The notes beneath the pieces were generated by a model that was given only the letters and a program-made list of their open reading frames with translations, was not told where the DNA came from and made no database searches. Source: Cryoendolithus antarcticus (taxonomy: Eukaryota; Ascomycota; Dothideomycetes; Cladosporiales; Cladosporiaceae). From it: a stretch of 64,000 nt of DNA. Location: positions 310,001 to 374,000 of the forward strand of contig NAJO01000039.1 of assembly GCA_002077065.1 (NCBI GenBank), read 5' to 3'. Position numbers and translations under genes: made by a program. Shown here one piece after another: positions 44,726 to 54,551 of the stretch (position 1 is its first letter; every line of letters begins with the position of its first letter).

Positions 44726-45501
44726 ATGGCCAATGATGAGTACGATGTATGTAAACATTTCAGTAAATACTCGTGATCATGTAACTAGTCCCTAACAACC
44801 ACCTTAGTTCCTCTTCAAGGTCGTCCTGATAGGAGACTCCGGCGTCGGCAAATCCAACCTCCTCTCACGATTCACGCGCAACGAGTTCAACCTCGACAGC
44901 AAGTCCACAATCGGCGTCGAGTTCGCCACCCGCAGCATCACAGTCGACAACAAGACCATAAAAGCCCAGATCTGGGACACGGCAGGCCAGGAGCGCTACC
45001 GCGCCATCACGAGCGCATACTACCGCGGCGCAGTGGGCGCGCTGCTCGTCTACGATATCAGCAAGCACCAGACGTACGAGAACGTCACGCGCTGGCTGAA
45101 GGAGCTGAGGGATCATGCAGACACTAATATTGTGATTATGTTGGTGGGTAACAAGAGCGATTTGAGGCATCTGAGGGCTGTGCCTACAGAGGAGGCGAAG
45201 GAGTTTGCTAGTCAGAATGGGTTGAGCTTCATTGAGACTTCGGCGCTTGATGCGAGTAATGTGGAGTTGGCGTTCCAGAACGAACTTACAGGTGAGTTGG
45301 GCGTGGCTGGAATGCAGTTGTCATGGAAAATGAGCTGGGCAAGAACGGAAGACTGACAAGCTTGCAGAGATCTACCGCATCGTCTCATCGAAAGCACTGG
45401 ATCAAGGCGAAGCGACCAACGCGCCAGGGCCAGGCACATCAGTCCCACTTGGGCCGAGCAACCCACCTGGCGATGCAAGCAAGAAGGGACAATGCTGTTA
45501 A
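44726..45501 (+). CDS. Rab11/Ypt31-type small GTPase
   Basis: Three exons (44726-44746, 44808-45291, 45368-45501) give 212 residues. The first exon is only 21 bases (MANDEYD). Nucleotide-binding motifs are complete: GDSGVGKS, the switch-I Thr in STIGVEF, WDTAGQE, NKSD and ETSA. The protein ends KKGQCC, a double-Cys geranylgeranylation signal. [20 protein letters not shown] and the conserved C-terminal region identify the Rab11 group, which controls traffic from trans-Golgi and recycling endosomes to the growing tip and septum. Every junction keeps the frame and uses normal splice sites. Confidence 0.97.
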
Positions 45502-45802
45502 GTGGCTGCTTCATCATCTTGTGCTGTGGACTATACTGCAATCTTGTCCGCGGCCGACAGGGCTTTACTTGCGCGGCTGGAGCTATCGCCTGCGGCGTGT
45601 AGGCGTATGGTGTTGGCATTGCTGAGCGATATACTGCTTGTACTGAGGGTGCCTTTCACGTTAGCATGGCAGGTAGCAAATGTCATTCATGATCGTTTCA
45701 TTTGAGGTGTATCAGTCTATCGCCAATCTCTGCCATCCTGTGAAGCTTCGGTCAGACTCAACCGACTGAACTATGGTAAGGCTGTTTGTATTTCGCACAC
45801 GC

Positions 45803-46700
45803 CTAGTCCAGTGACCATCCCGTGCTCTCATGTCCGTCGCAACCCTCATGGCCTATCGTCTGAGAGTTTAGTGATGCTAAATCTCTTTTGTGCGCACATT
45901 TCATGCGGAACCGAGGCCGTGCGTCTGGAATGTCAAGTCCATCAACCTGGACTCCGGGGTAGTTCGCTCTAATGTCCGTCAATTTCTGCGCTGGACCGGC
46001 GAGCTTCGCCCTTCCCCTCGCTAAGATTAGGCGAATAGATTTCAGCGCTCTGGCTTCCTTAGAAATCGCAGGCTTCTTGGTGGTGAGATCTTCGACCGCC
46101 ACTGTGATCTCTGCAATGGTCTGTTGTTGGATTGCCCGCACAACGGTACCAAAGCTTTTGAAGGCTTCAACGATCTCGCGTTCCAGCCCAAGCAGAGGTT
46201 TCTCATGAAGTCGCTTGTCTTTGAAGTGATCATTCAGCTCGAGCAGGAGCTGGGTCTTCTGGCCCGTGCCCCGGATGTTCGCTCCATCTTCATAGTCAGA
46301 CTTCATCTCTTTCCTGAAGTAGACAGTTTCGTGGTCCAGGATGGCATCTAGTCTGGTGTTTGTCAAACGACGAGCCAGGTCTTGTGATCGACTCTGGTAG
46401 GCGGTACGCATCCCCTGATTCTTAACAACAACGCGATGTCGTGAAGAGCACCTGGAGCCAACGACACCCCCAACCCGTCAGACTCAAGCTGTGGTGGAAC
46501 TGCCATCATCCTCCGCTCCAAATTCGATGCAACGTTCTGAGATGCTCCGTCCACAGTACTTGGTGGTCGGTCCCATGCACGCACGATGTAGTCGCTCACG
46601 CAACCTCTCATAAAGCGCTCATTCCAGATAGTAGGCAGAAAGGTAGAATAGATCCTTATAACATCCTCGCCGCCCTCACGAGAGCTAGTATCCTCAGGAA
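45803..46700 (-). pseudogene. C-terminal fragment of a large P-loop GTPase paralogue (frameshifted)
   Basis: The minus strand reads, from about 46700, a frame with STFLPTIWNERFMRGCVSDY and VPPQLESDGLGVSLAPGALH. After a frame change near 46415-46425 (TTGTTGTTAAG) it continues as MRTAYQSRSQDLARR, ETVYFRKEMKSDYEDG and LLLELNDHFKDKRLHEKPLL to a stop at 45803. These blocks align in order with the C-terminal 350 residues or so of the intact GTPase at 50.4-53.2 kb (AYFTEAMKPCYDKGKG, RLKELIETYLTQDTPLEKAA). It has no start, no GTPase core and a frameshift, so it is a relic. An intact 202-codon frame remains from 46411 and might still be transcribed. Its N-terminal counterpart lies at 48.8-49.8 kb. Confidence 0.75.
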
Positions 46701-47484
46701 ACTCTTATGTTATCCTCAGTATTCTTAGTATGTTCTTCCTATACTTATGAACCTTAACAAACTCAGCGACAATGTTTTCGTAACGTACTGCAGTGCGGTG
46801 GCGAGCTCTACATCTATGACAGCTCTAGCCATTATAGACATTAACGGCGTGCTAGTAGGACTTCCGTGTATGCGGGTACACCGCTTGAAGAGCCATGCTG
46901 CGTCACTCGGGTATGTGAGCATTTGGCAGATCGCCTCATTGCTACGATCGCAAGTCGAAATTCGCGCGGCCACCAGATCGGAGGCAGTACGATACGAGCA
47001 TACCTGTACTACTGTGTTTTGAATACTTAGCTTTGCGCTCACCTGTCACCATTGCCTCCAATGACGATAGCAGCCTCTCCAGGATGAAAGTGTGGACTCC
47101 ACTCGCGGCTGGCTGGGTCAGGATATGGGCCCGCCTGTGAGGGGCGGAGCAAGGTTCGAGAGACTACTGCAGTGGTCGAGAGCAAGATGCATGACCTGGA
47201 CTGCTGCGGGCGCCCTTCGTGCAGCTATTTGTCGTGGGCACGAAGGCTCTTCCAGCTAGTGCTGTCCGCCAAGATATTGTTCGAGGCCAACAGCGCGTTG
47301 TCAAGGAGTGTAGCATGTACACGCACGACTAGTTCCATGCCACTCATGTGACCATGTCCCGCCAATGTTCCTTAGCATGGGTCCTTCGGGCCCTGCTCGT
47401 AGGAGACATATATTCTGCGCCCAGTGCCCTGACTTGGTCTGTTGCACCTTCCACTCCAGATCACACTCTCGCTTCTCTTCGGCC
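46701..47484. other. Region between GTPase relic and secreted-protein gene, with AT-rich pocket
   Basis: The bases around 46660-46760 are clearly more AT-rich than their surroundings and contain TATCCTCAG twice. The minus strand at 46725-47042 has a 105-codon frame whose middle might be a degraded piece of the GTPase core, but the match is too weak to call. The remainder is the promoter of the gene at 47485. Confidence 0.4.
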
Positions 47485-48441
47485 ATGTTGCTCATCGCCG
47501 TCCTAGCCGCCAATCTCCCACTCGCAACGGCACTTCCAGCGCCTGCGCAGTATACTTGCAAAGCTGGTACAAAGATTCCCTTGAGTTTCACCTTCGGAGC
47601 GAGTGTCCCTGTGATTGCCGACGCATCAGCGTTTGTGCAATATGCTGGTTATTATTGGCAACTACCCCGAGCCGCCTCGAGTGGTCGCGCGGTGTCCGTC
47701 CTTGGCAATTACAATGGCAGTAAAGCGTGGGATTCGCAAATTAGTACCACAACGAATTCGACTTCGATTCAGGGCGGACCATCGTATGCCAATGCCTCGT
47801 CCTCTGCCGATAGTACTACCCTGATCTCAATGACGTACTCGTCCGGCAATGCATCCTCGTAAGTCGGTCAGAGTGAGATGCTTCCGGCGGCTCGAGTGCT
47901 GACAATACGTCCCAGTGCCACCGGTGCAGCTTGCGGGAGTGGGAGCACTTCCTCGACATCATCCTCGGGCGCAGCAAACTCCACAGCTATTGCGGTGGCT
48001 AACGCCGAGGGCGTGGTCGCCATTGCCACTTCGGCCAACACAGTCTCCGCCGCTGATCAGCAATCACTCGAGAACGCACGGCAAGCTGCAGCCGCAAGCT
48101 CCTGCGCAACAGAGAATGAGGGCGCAAAATCATCTGCAGAGCTCGACACCATGGTGCAATATACGACTGCGACTGGCGTGCAATTCACGAGCGTGGCGTT
48201 TGCAGCCTGCCAGGCTGGTTTCATGGGACCTGCCACGGATGCGAGCAGTGCCTCTAGTGGCAGCCAGGCGAGTGTCTCCAGCGTGAGCTCGACTGTGAGC
48301 TGCAATGGAATAGTCAGTACTCAGCAGACGCAGTCGACGCAGTTCAAGCTGAGTGTACAAGGCATCTATACTTGCGGCGGTGCTGGATTCCAAGGCGCCA
48401 TAATCGGGCAGAGAGTGGCCAAGACTCTATCGTATTGCTAG
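47485..48441 (+). CDS. Secreted Ser/Ala-rich protein of unknown function
   Basis: Two exons (47485-47858, 47916-48441) give 299 residues. Residues 1-20 are a signal peptide (MLLIAVLAANLPLATALPAP). The mature protein is rich in Ser, Ala, Thr and Gly with few charges. About seven scattered Cys are visible (YTCKAGTK, AACGSGS, SSCATEN, FAACQAGF, VSCNGI, YTCGGAGF and a C-terminal Cys). Two parts, an N-terminal beta-like domain (IPLSFTFGASVPVIADASAF) and a C-terminal one (QFKLSVQGIYTCGGAGFQGA), are separated by a Ser-rich linker. I do not recognise the family; wall protein or effector-like roles are both possible. It sits between the two pieces of a decayed GTPase gene and on the opposite strand. 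Confidence 0.75.
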
Positions 48442-48761
48442 AGCTTGAGAACCTAAGTAGTACTTTTGGGTATAAGGTTAGATCTTCCCTTCGGCTGAGT
48501 CTCGCAAAGCCTCTGGGGCCATGGTGACACGCACCTGGTCGGTGTCGTCCAAGCCTGGAATCGGTCATCTCATCAATTATCTGGACCACTCGGCCAACAA
48601 CGCCTACCCAGATCGTCAACCATGTTTGCGCATTCGAGTAGTCTTGATGTTGTGTCGCCTGTGGTGTAGAGACTTTCAGCTACTTATAGTCAATTGTGTA
48701 ACAGTGTCTTGACATGTTGACCTACATCAGCTTGCGCACAAGTCAACAGAAACTCGGCAGC
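48442..48761. other. 3' flank of the secreted-protein gene
   Basis: 320 bases without a supportable gene, up to the broken end of the N-terminal GTPase relic. Confidence 0.4.
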
Positions 48762-49824
48762 TTAGGCGACAGGCTTGAGATTGGTAGTGGCTTCAGCCGT
48801 TGCAAGAACGCTAATGGCGTATCGGCAGAAAGCTGCAGCTTGCGTGAGTCGCCTTTCAAGCCCTGAGCTTGCAAGGCTTGCCGAGTCTATGCCAACTTTT
48901 TGTCCAACAATGGCTTCGAAGAATGGTCGAAGTTCGCCCTCAATGTCTGTTTTGCGGCTTTTTCGGACGCAAGCTCAGGCCTGTCCTTGAAACCAGACCG
49001 GGGAAGCTTTTGACTGCTGACGTTGCCATCTTGGTAAAGTAATTCTGGTCTCCCGCACTCCAGTCATTGTCCCATTGGAGGTGCCATAGTTCGTAAGCGC
49101 CTATGCGACCGGTCAGTAGCGCCTTGCATTCGAGATCAGATGGGTACAAAATCTCGGCGCCGTATGTCGATGTTTGGCCGGCGACCTTGTCCATGTAGAC
49201 AGTAATTACACTTGTGCAGGCTTCGCCAACGTCAGCCTAAGCAATAAATCAGCGTCCTGGACAAGGAGAGACCCAGAATATACACACAACTACGGCGATG
49301 TTCTTGTCCAACATCGCGTTGAGCACTGAGCTTTTGCCTGCGCTGAAGTCAGATAGTTCGCGAAGCTCATCGCCAGTACACGTACCCGCAACCATGGGCC
49401 CCACGAGAGCGTAGGTCGGCTTCTTCATGCCTTGATCCGAGGAGATCTTCGCCGCCCACAGCAGACTGTGGGTCAGCCTATCGATGTCATTTTCATGTTC
49501 TCCGATCACGTCCGTGACGGCTTCGAAGGATGCGGTGTTGTCCTCGGTAATATTGCGCCATTCGAGGTCCCATGCCGGATGCTTGGGCAGCGCCTCTATC
49601 TTTTCGGTATAAAATGGCTGCCGCTCGTCGGTATCGCTATCGTCAAGATCGCTGTTGCTGTCCTCGACATCCTCATCACTGGCATCAAGTACCATATCAC
49701 TGGCCACCTCCCCATCGTCATCAGTGGTGTCTTCCTTCTTCGGGCGAGTGGGTGGTGGCAAGCCCTTGCGCTGACTAGCAGTCGCATCTTCGCGCTTGCG
49801 CTTCGTTGCTGTAGTGGAGATCAT
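48762..49824 (-). pseudogene. N-terminal fragment of a large P-loop GTPase paralogue (frameshifted)
   Basis: From the ATG at 49824 a disordered acidic N-terminus leads to PTYALVGPMVAG, then a 48-base intron (49385-49338) and GKSSVLNAMLDKNIA. The P-loop is thus complete (GPMVAGKS). A second intron (49293-49237) leads to VGEACTSVITVYMDKVAG. The frame stops at 48940, but homology continues in two other frames: FKDRPELASEKAAKQ near 48970 and GELRPFFEAIVGQKVGIDSA to a stop at 48762. At least two frameshifts therefore break it. It ends close to the point matching the end of exon 3 of the intact gene at 50.4-53.2 kb, and the first intron sits at exactly the same place and phase in both. The open part, about 260 codons, could still be expressed. 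Confidence 0.78.
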
Positions 49825-50359
49825 ACTGCGCTAAGCGATGTATGTACTATCATCAAATGTCTGAGTGTATACTTGATAGCGAAGTAGCAGCTCGGTGTGG
49901 TGAGCCAAGGAGTGTCGAGTGGTGCGAGGCATACGCAGAGTGGCTCGCGTGGTCACCGCACATCCACATGCTCGTGAAAGCACATGCGTTGAATTCTGTG
50001 ACAGCCCGGCTCCAGTAGTGAGTGATAGGGCGCCGACGAGTGAAGGACGTATAGTGTGCGCGAGTGATGAGCGGTCCTGGGAACCAGGAGCCTGCGCTTC
50101 GACGCCAGGGTTATCGTGAACAGAGCTGCGTGAGATGATGAGAGACTTGTGATGCCACTCGCCTTTGATTGGTCCACGGAGCAGCTACTACCTTCACTCC
50201 GCACACTGTGTGTACCGCAAGTCCGCTTCTTACCCGGTATGGCCCCCTTTGGACACCTAGCATGCCCACCCCAGTCTTGGGCTCTGTCGCTCAAATCCCA
50301 TGATGCTGAGTCCCACCCACTCCCGGTCCTTCACAGTCAATCTCCCGCCCTTCTCTCAC
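49825..50359. other. Region between GTPase relic and intact GTPase
   Basis: 535 bases holding the former promoter of the relic and the 3' flank of the intact gene. No other coding signal was seen. Confidence 0.45.
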
Positions 50360-53228
50360 TCAGAGGTCGTGATACGTCTTGTTGCTCTCATGAATCTTCT
50401 TGATCCCATTGAACTCCCTGACGAAGCCTGGCAGCTCCTTCGCGAGCTTCAAGCGCGCTGCAGTCTCGTCCTCAGTCTCGGTGTGGTCTTCCTGCTGCAT
50501 CTTGGCCATCATCTGGTCCACGATGCTTGTCAGTATCGTGTCAACCGGTCCGTGGACGGAGTCAGCCTGCTTGTGGACTGCGGCCTTAAGCGCCTCCTCC
50601 ATGGCCTTTGCAGCCTTTTCAAGTGGCGTATCCTGCGTAAGGTACGTTTCGATGAGCTCCTTAAGACGTGCGCCAACGCCCTTGCCCTTTTCGCCCTTGC
50701 CTTTGTCATAGCAAGGTTTCATGGCTTCTGTGAAGTACGCGCCGTTCTTGTCAGTAGTCGCATGAATGCGGACCTGGGCCACCTCAGCCTCGTAAGTTCG
50801 CTTCGCCTTCTTGTACGCGTTGTTGATGAGGACGCTACGAGACTTGAGGATCTCGGCGAAGATCGTCTCGGAGACGGCCATGCCTGCTGGGTTCGCCGCG
50901 AGTAGCTGCGGCAGCTTCTTGACTTCCTCAATCATCTTGTGCACACACGCGTTGTAAGCTTCGCTCTGCAAAGTGCGAGCTGCTGCCCACGCGGACTTGA
51001 AGACCTCCTCGGTCTGGTAGGCCAGAAGAAGCTCGTTCCAGCACTCTGGTTTGACCCTCGCAGTCCCATGCTTGCCGTTGTGTGCGAAGAACACCATGAG
51101 CTGCGAGGCCGATCGCATGCCGATGACGTTCTTGATGACCTTGAGTCCGGCACGCAGAGAGGCGGGCAACTCCGCCATCACCTTCTCGAACAGTCTCACA
51201 AAAATCCTCATAGTCTCGCGCTCTGCGGCGTCTACGAGCTTCTTCCAGTGCGCCGGCCAGGTCTTGACGACCTCGAGCATCATGTCCAACTGCTTGGAGG
51301 GGCAGTGCTCGACATAGAGCTGCAGTGCGCTGTGGAAGTTCGGGATCTCTCCCAGGATAAGATTGTCGTCCGCTTGAGTGATCCCGGGTGCTGCAAGCGC
51401 CCGCAGATACGTGCGTACGGCTATGATCCCGGTATCATCCGGACAGACGGGTAGGCTGGACGATACGCCCTCTGCCTCGCCGGGTTGCAGCCACTGACGG
51501 TACCACGCATTGGAAACGCCCATGATCCTCAAATTCGTGCCAGCGGGAAGGTGTTTGTTCTTGTCTTGGATTATGCTTGTCTTGATCCAATTGAAGCGTG
51601 CATCGCTTAGACACATGTTGCAAAGCCGTTCAAGCTCTGCCATACGCGTCGTGATATCGTGGAGCCTGATTTTGTTATCGGGTTCCAAGTCATTGCCCCT
51701 CTCAGCGCGAAGCGTCTTGCGCTCGATCATCAGCAATGCGCGTTCCTCACAGTACTCGTTGTAGTCGCCAATGCTTTGACCCTTCCGTGGCATATCCTCG
51801 GCGAGACCTGCTCCTAGACCGGTGTCGTTCTTCGAGATGATGATCGCAAGTCTAGAGGTCAGGCTGTCCGCAGTGGCGAATTTGTCCGCAAAGACGCCGA
51901 CAATCCGCTCGACTTCGGGATTTGCAATGGCACGCTCGGCGGGCACAACGCACAACAATGCATTAACGCTCGAGACATGCTTGTCAGTCATGTCGACTCG
52001 CAGCTGGTTGGTGTCCGTGACTCCTGCAGCTGGTTAGCGAGACGCTTTGGTCACTCCAGACACCGATCAGGTCGAGACTTACCTGGCAAGTCGAGCATAG
52101 TCACATACTTCAGGATCTCGGACTTCTTGTCGCCAACGCTGTGTAATCTGTGGTTAGCGCTCATGCCACACAGCGCGTTATCAAGGCCATTGCTTACTAT
52201 GCCTCAGCGACCAAAGGCCACAGAGAGCCCATGTCTTTGCTGTGGTCCGAGTCGGTGAGCTCCAGGAGTTCAGCCTTGAGATCCTCCGGCGAATCGGTCT
52301 CGAAGAACCGGCATGGCAATCCGTCGATAGTCTGCAAGGTCGCGAAATGTTCCTCGACCCAGCCCATCATCTGATCGAGTGGGTCAATCTTTGCCTGTCG
52401 TTTCGTCCGCAGGAAATTGGCCACGGCGCCGGGCGATGAACACTCTTTCTTATTGCGAAAGATGACGTAGAAAGTGTTTTGCGCAGTACTGGCCAGGTTG
52501 CCGAACTCGATCTTAGTCGTAGCGTCCCAATCCTCTTGTGGGTCGAAATGATACATGTAGTACTGTAACAGCTGAGTACGAAGTAGCCGGCGAATCTCGG
52601 ACAACTTCATGTACACAACCTTGCCGGCGTATGCGAGCGCCTGTCCAGGGATCTCGCACATGTAGAACATGGGAATATTTGTGCAGGCATCGCCAGATGA
52701 TCCCTGCGCCACTGATCAGCATCTAAGAATAAGCCTGGTCGTATATGATACGTACAGTACGAGCCAGATCATCCTCGTCCATGATCGAGTTCTGCGTCGA
52801 GCTCTTGCCTGTACACCGTTAGCCATATCATTGCGAAAGGTCAAGTACAACATGCCTGTGCCTGATCCACCTACGAAAGCGATCACCGGCTTCACAGGAT
52901 TGAGCTTCGCAGGATCTTCCGCCCAGCGACGTGCATTGCGTGCGATATTCTTGAGGGACTTGCTGGCGTCTTCTAGTGGGGCAATGACCTCGAATAGCTT
53001 CTTGATTGTGCTCAGAGCGTGCTCCCTGTTGGGTACGCGGGTGGGATCGAATGCTGCAAGCTTGGGTAATTTCTCATGCACGCTGAGCGGGGTTTCGTAC
53101 GATTCGCGCTTGACGTCAGGATATGAAGACGGCGATGCGGGCGGAGTCTTGATGTGAGATTTGGTGTCGGTGTCCCCGTCGGCTTCACGCTTGCGTTTGC
53201 GCCCATCGTCAGACGTGGTGACTGCCAT
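50360..53228 (-). CDS. Large P-loop GTPase-like protein (fungal SLIP-GC/dynamin-superfamily-like)
   Basis: Five exons (53228-52856, 52808-52756, 52703-52198, 52138-52083, 52023-50360) give 883 residues. After a disordered N-terminus with RKRKREADGD come the G1 P-loop GGSGTGKSSTQNSIMDED (about 118-135), a switch-like SSGDACTNIP, the G3 motif MLDLPGVTD (near 325) and a G4-like IIISKND. A long helical C-terminal half (SALQLYVEHCPSKQLDMMLE, RLKELIETYLTQDTPLEKAA) follows, as in large membrane-remodelling or nuclear GTPases. Intron 1 begins with GC (ACAG|GCATGT) and is the only solution that restores GTGKSS. Introns 2-4 are GT-AG with good donors. The closest named comparison I can offer is nuclear GTPase SLIP-GC; the fungal role is unknown. 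A broken paralogue lies next to it. Confidence 0.87.
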
Positions 53229-53611
53229 ACTGTTTGTGTGTGATAGCTCGTCGTATTGCTCGATGTGTGTTGGTCTATGTCGATAGAGAAGTCGAGCTAT
53301 GGTGAAGTAAAGATGGGTGGATAGTGTTGGTATTGGTGTATGCGTAAGTGTATCTGTAACGTAGGGCGTGCTGCCGAAGGAGCACTACCGTACATGAAGA
53401 TGTCAGCATGATCAAGTGAGGCCCCGAGTGAGGTCCCAACAGCTTGTATGTGCTTCGACGGAGATTCAGAAGTTCGCTCAGCATTGCTCAAAGTGATGTA
53501 GGCTGTGAGTGAGGTATCGCGTTGTGAGATGGGTCACTGCGGTGGAGCATTCGTGGGCTTCGCGTCCACGTCTCACTATACAAGCTTCCACCGTGGCATC
53601 CATACATCTTA
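53229..53611. other. Promoter of the large GTPase gene
   Basis: 383 bases between the GTPase start and the 3' end of the complex I gene. The stretch 53290-53350 is TG/TA-rich. No coding signal was seen. Confidence 0.45.
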
Positions 53612-54267
53612 CTACTGCGTCAATATGGAGTGTGCGTATATCTGCCGCTTGCGCTCATGCACCGGCACCTCTTTCTCGGGTGCACCGGGGATCTTCTTCT
53701 CCAGTTTCTACTCGGTGGTCAGAATCGCTACCACGGAATGTAGGATCGCAAGTGCATGCACTGCTCAACATACCAAGCTCTCAAACACACACTTGTTCAG
53801 TGGCCTCTCAAATCTCCGACATTGCCATAGCTGCTGGTTGTTGTCGTCCAAGCACTCCCAATGTTTCCGGAACTCATCCAGACAGTGCTTATTCACATCC
53901 TCCAGCCTGCACATGTAATCAGAAGCCGACGTCACCCCGCCTCACATACATTGGAAGAACATACACGCTCGCAGCACATCTCGTGACCTTCCTCCCCTCC
54001 CGCATGCAGTCCAGCTCACCCCGTCCATTGCTCTCGGTCTTGCATTTCATGTAGTCATCATTGTATGGCTGGCATCGTGCTCCTATGAAGAAGCTGGCGC
54101 TTAGCAGCGGCGCTGAGGATGCTCCGATCTCCTTGACTTTGGGGATGTCGTCTGGGAGGGGAGTTGTGTCGATGAGGACCTGCTGATTGAACCTGATAGG
54201 TAATTGTTAGTGGCGAAACGGCGGAGTTACCAGGCGTCACTCCTCACCTGGGCTGTCGCGTCGACAT
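53612..54267 (-). CDS. NADH:ubiquinone oxidoreductase 20.8 kDa subunit (NDUFA8/PGIV-like, CX9C protein)
   Basis: Four short exons (54267-54248, 54192-53965, 53906-53774, 53707-53612) give 158 residues. All donors are good (GTGAGG, GTATGT, GTATGT). The sequence starts MSTRQPRFNQQVLIDTTPLP and continues KEIGASSAPLLSASFFIGAR. It then shows four CX9C pairs: CQPYNDDYMKC, CMREGRKVTRC, CLDEFRKHWEC and CRRFERPLNKC. The tail ends PGAPEKEVPVHERKRQIYAH. This is the NDUFA8 family, a peripheral subunit on the intermembrane-space side of complex I, whose Cys pairs are oxidised by the MIA pathway on import. No stop codon interrupts the join. It is head-to-head with NUP57. Confidence 0.95.
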
Positions 54268-54551
54268 GGTGCCTGTCTTGTGTCGCAATTGTGCACGCAG
54301 TTACGAGAAGCTGTGAGGTTGACGTCCAGAGAGCTCGGTCAGGGCGATCTTCGGCGCGGCCACTCCCGCGTCGCGGTTTCCTGAAGCTTGCCGCGTCGTT
54401 CGCGATTCTAAGAGCACATCAAATACACTCGTATTCTCCACTACAGTATTGGGCTCTCGCACAAACGTCTCAGCAAGGCGTTGGAAGCTGTGGCCATACT
54501 TGAGAAACTGTGCACTTCTGGTAACGAGACAGGCTCAACAACACCGGCAAC
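54268..54551. promoter_or_regulatory. Bidirectional promoter, complex I subunit / NUP57
   Basis: Only 284 bases separate the two divergent start codons, with no coding frame between them, so the two genes must share promoter DNA. Confidence 0.6.

Noticed and set aside
46725..47042. 105-codon minus-strand frame as the missing middle of the broken GTPase
   Set aside because: A faint resemblance was considered, but no G-motif or consistent block could be aligned.
50300..51454. Two plus-strand frames of 171-201 codons over the large GTPase
   Set aside because: Both lie inside the GTPase coding sequence on the other strand and are Leu/Val-rich shadows.
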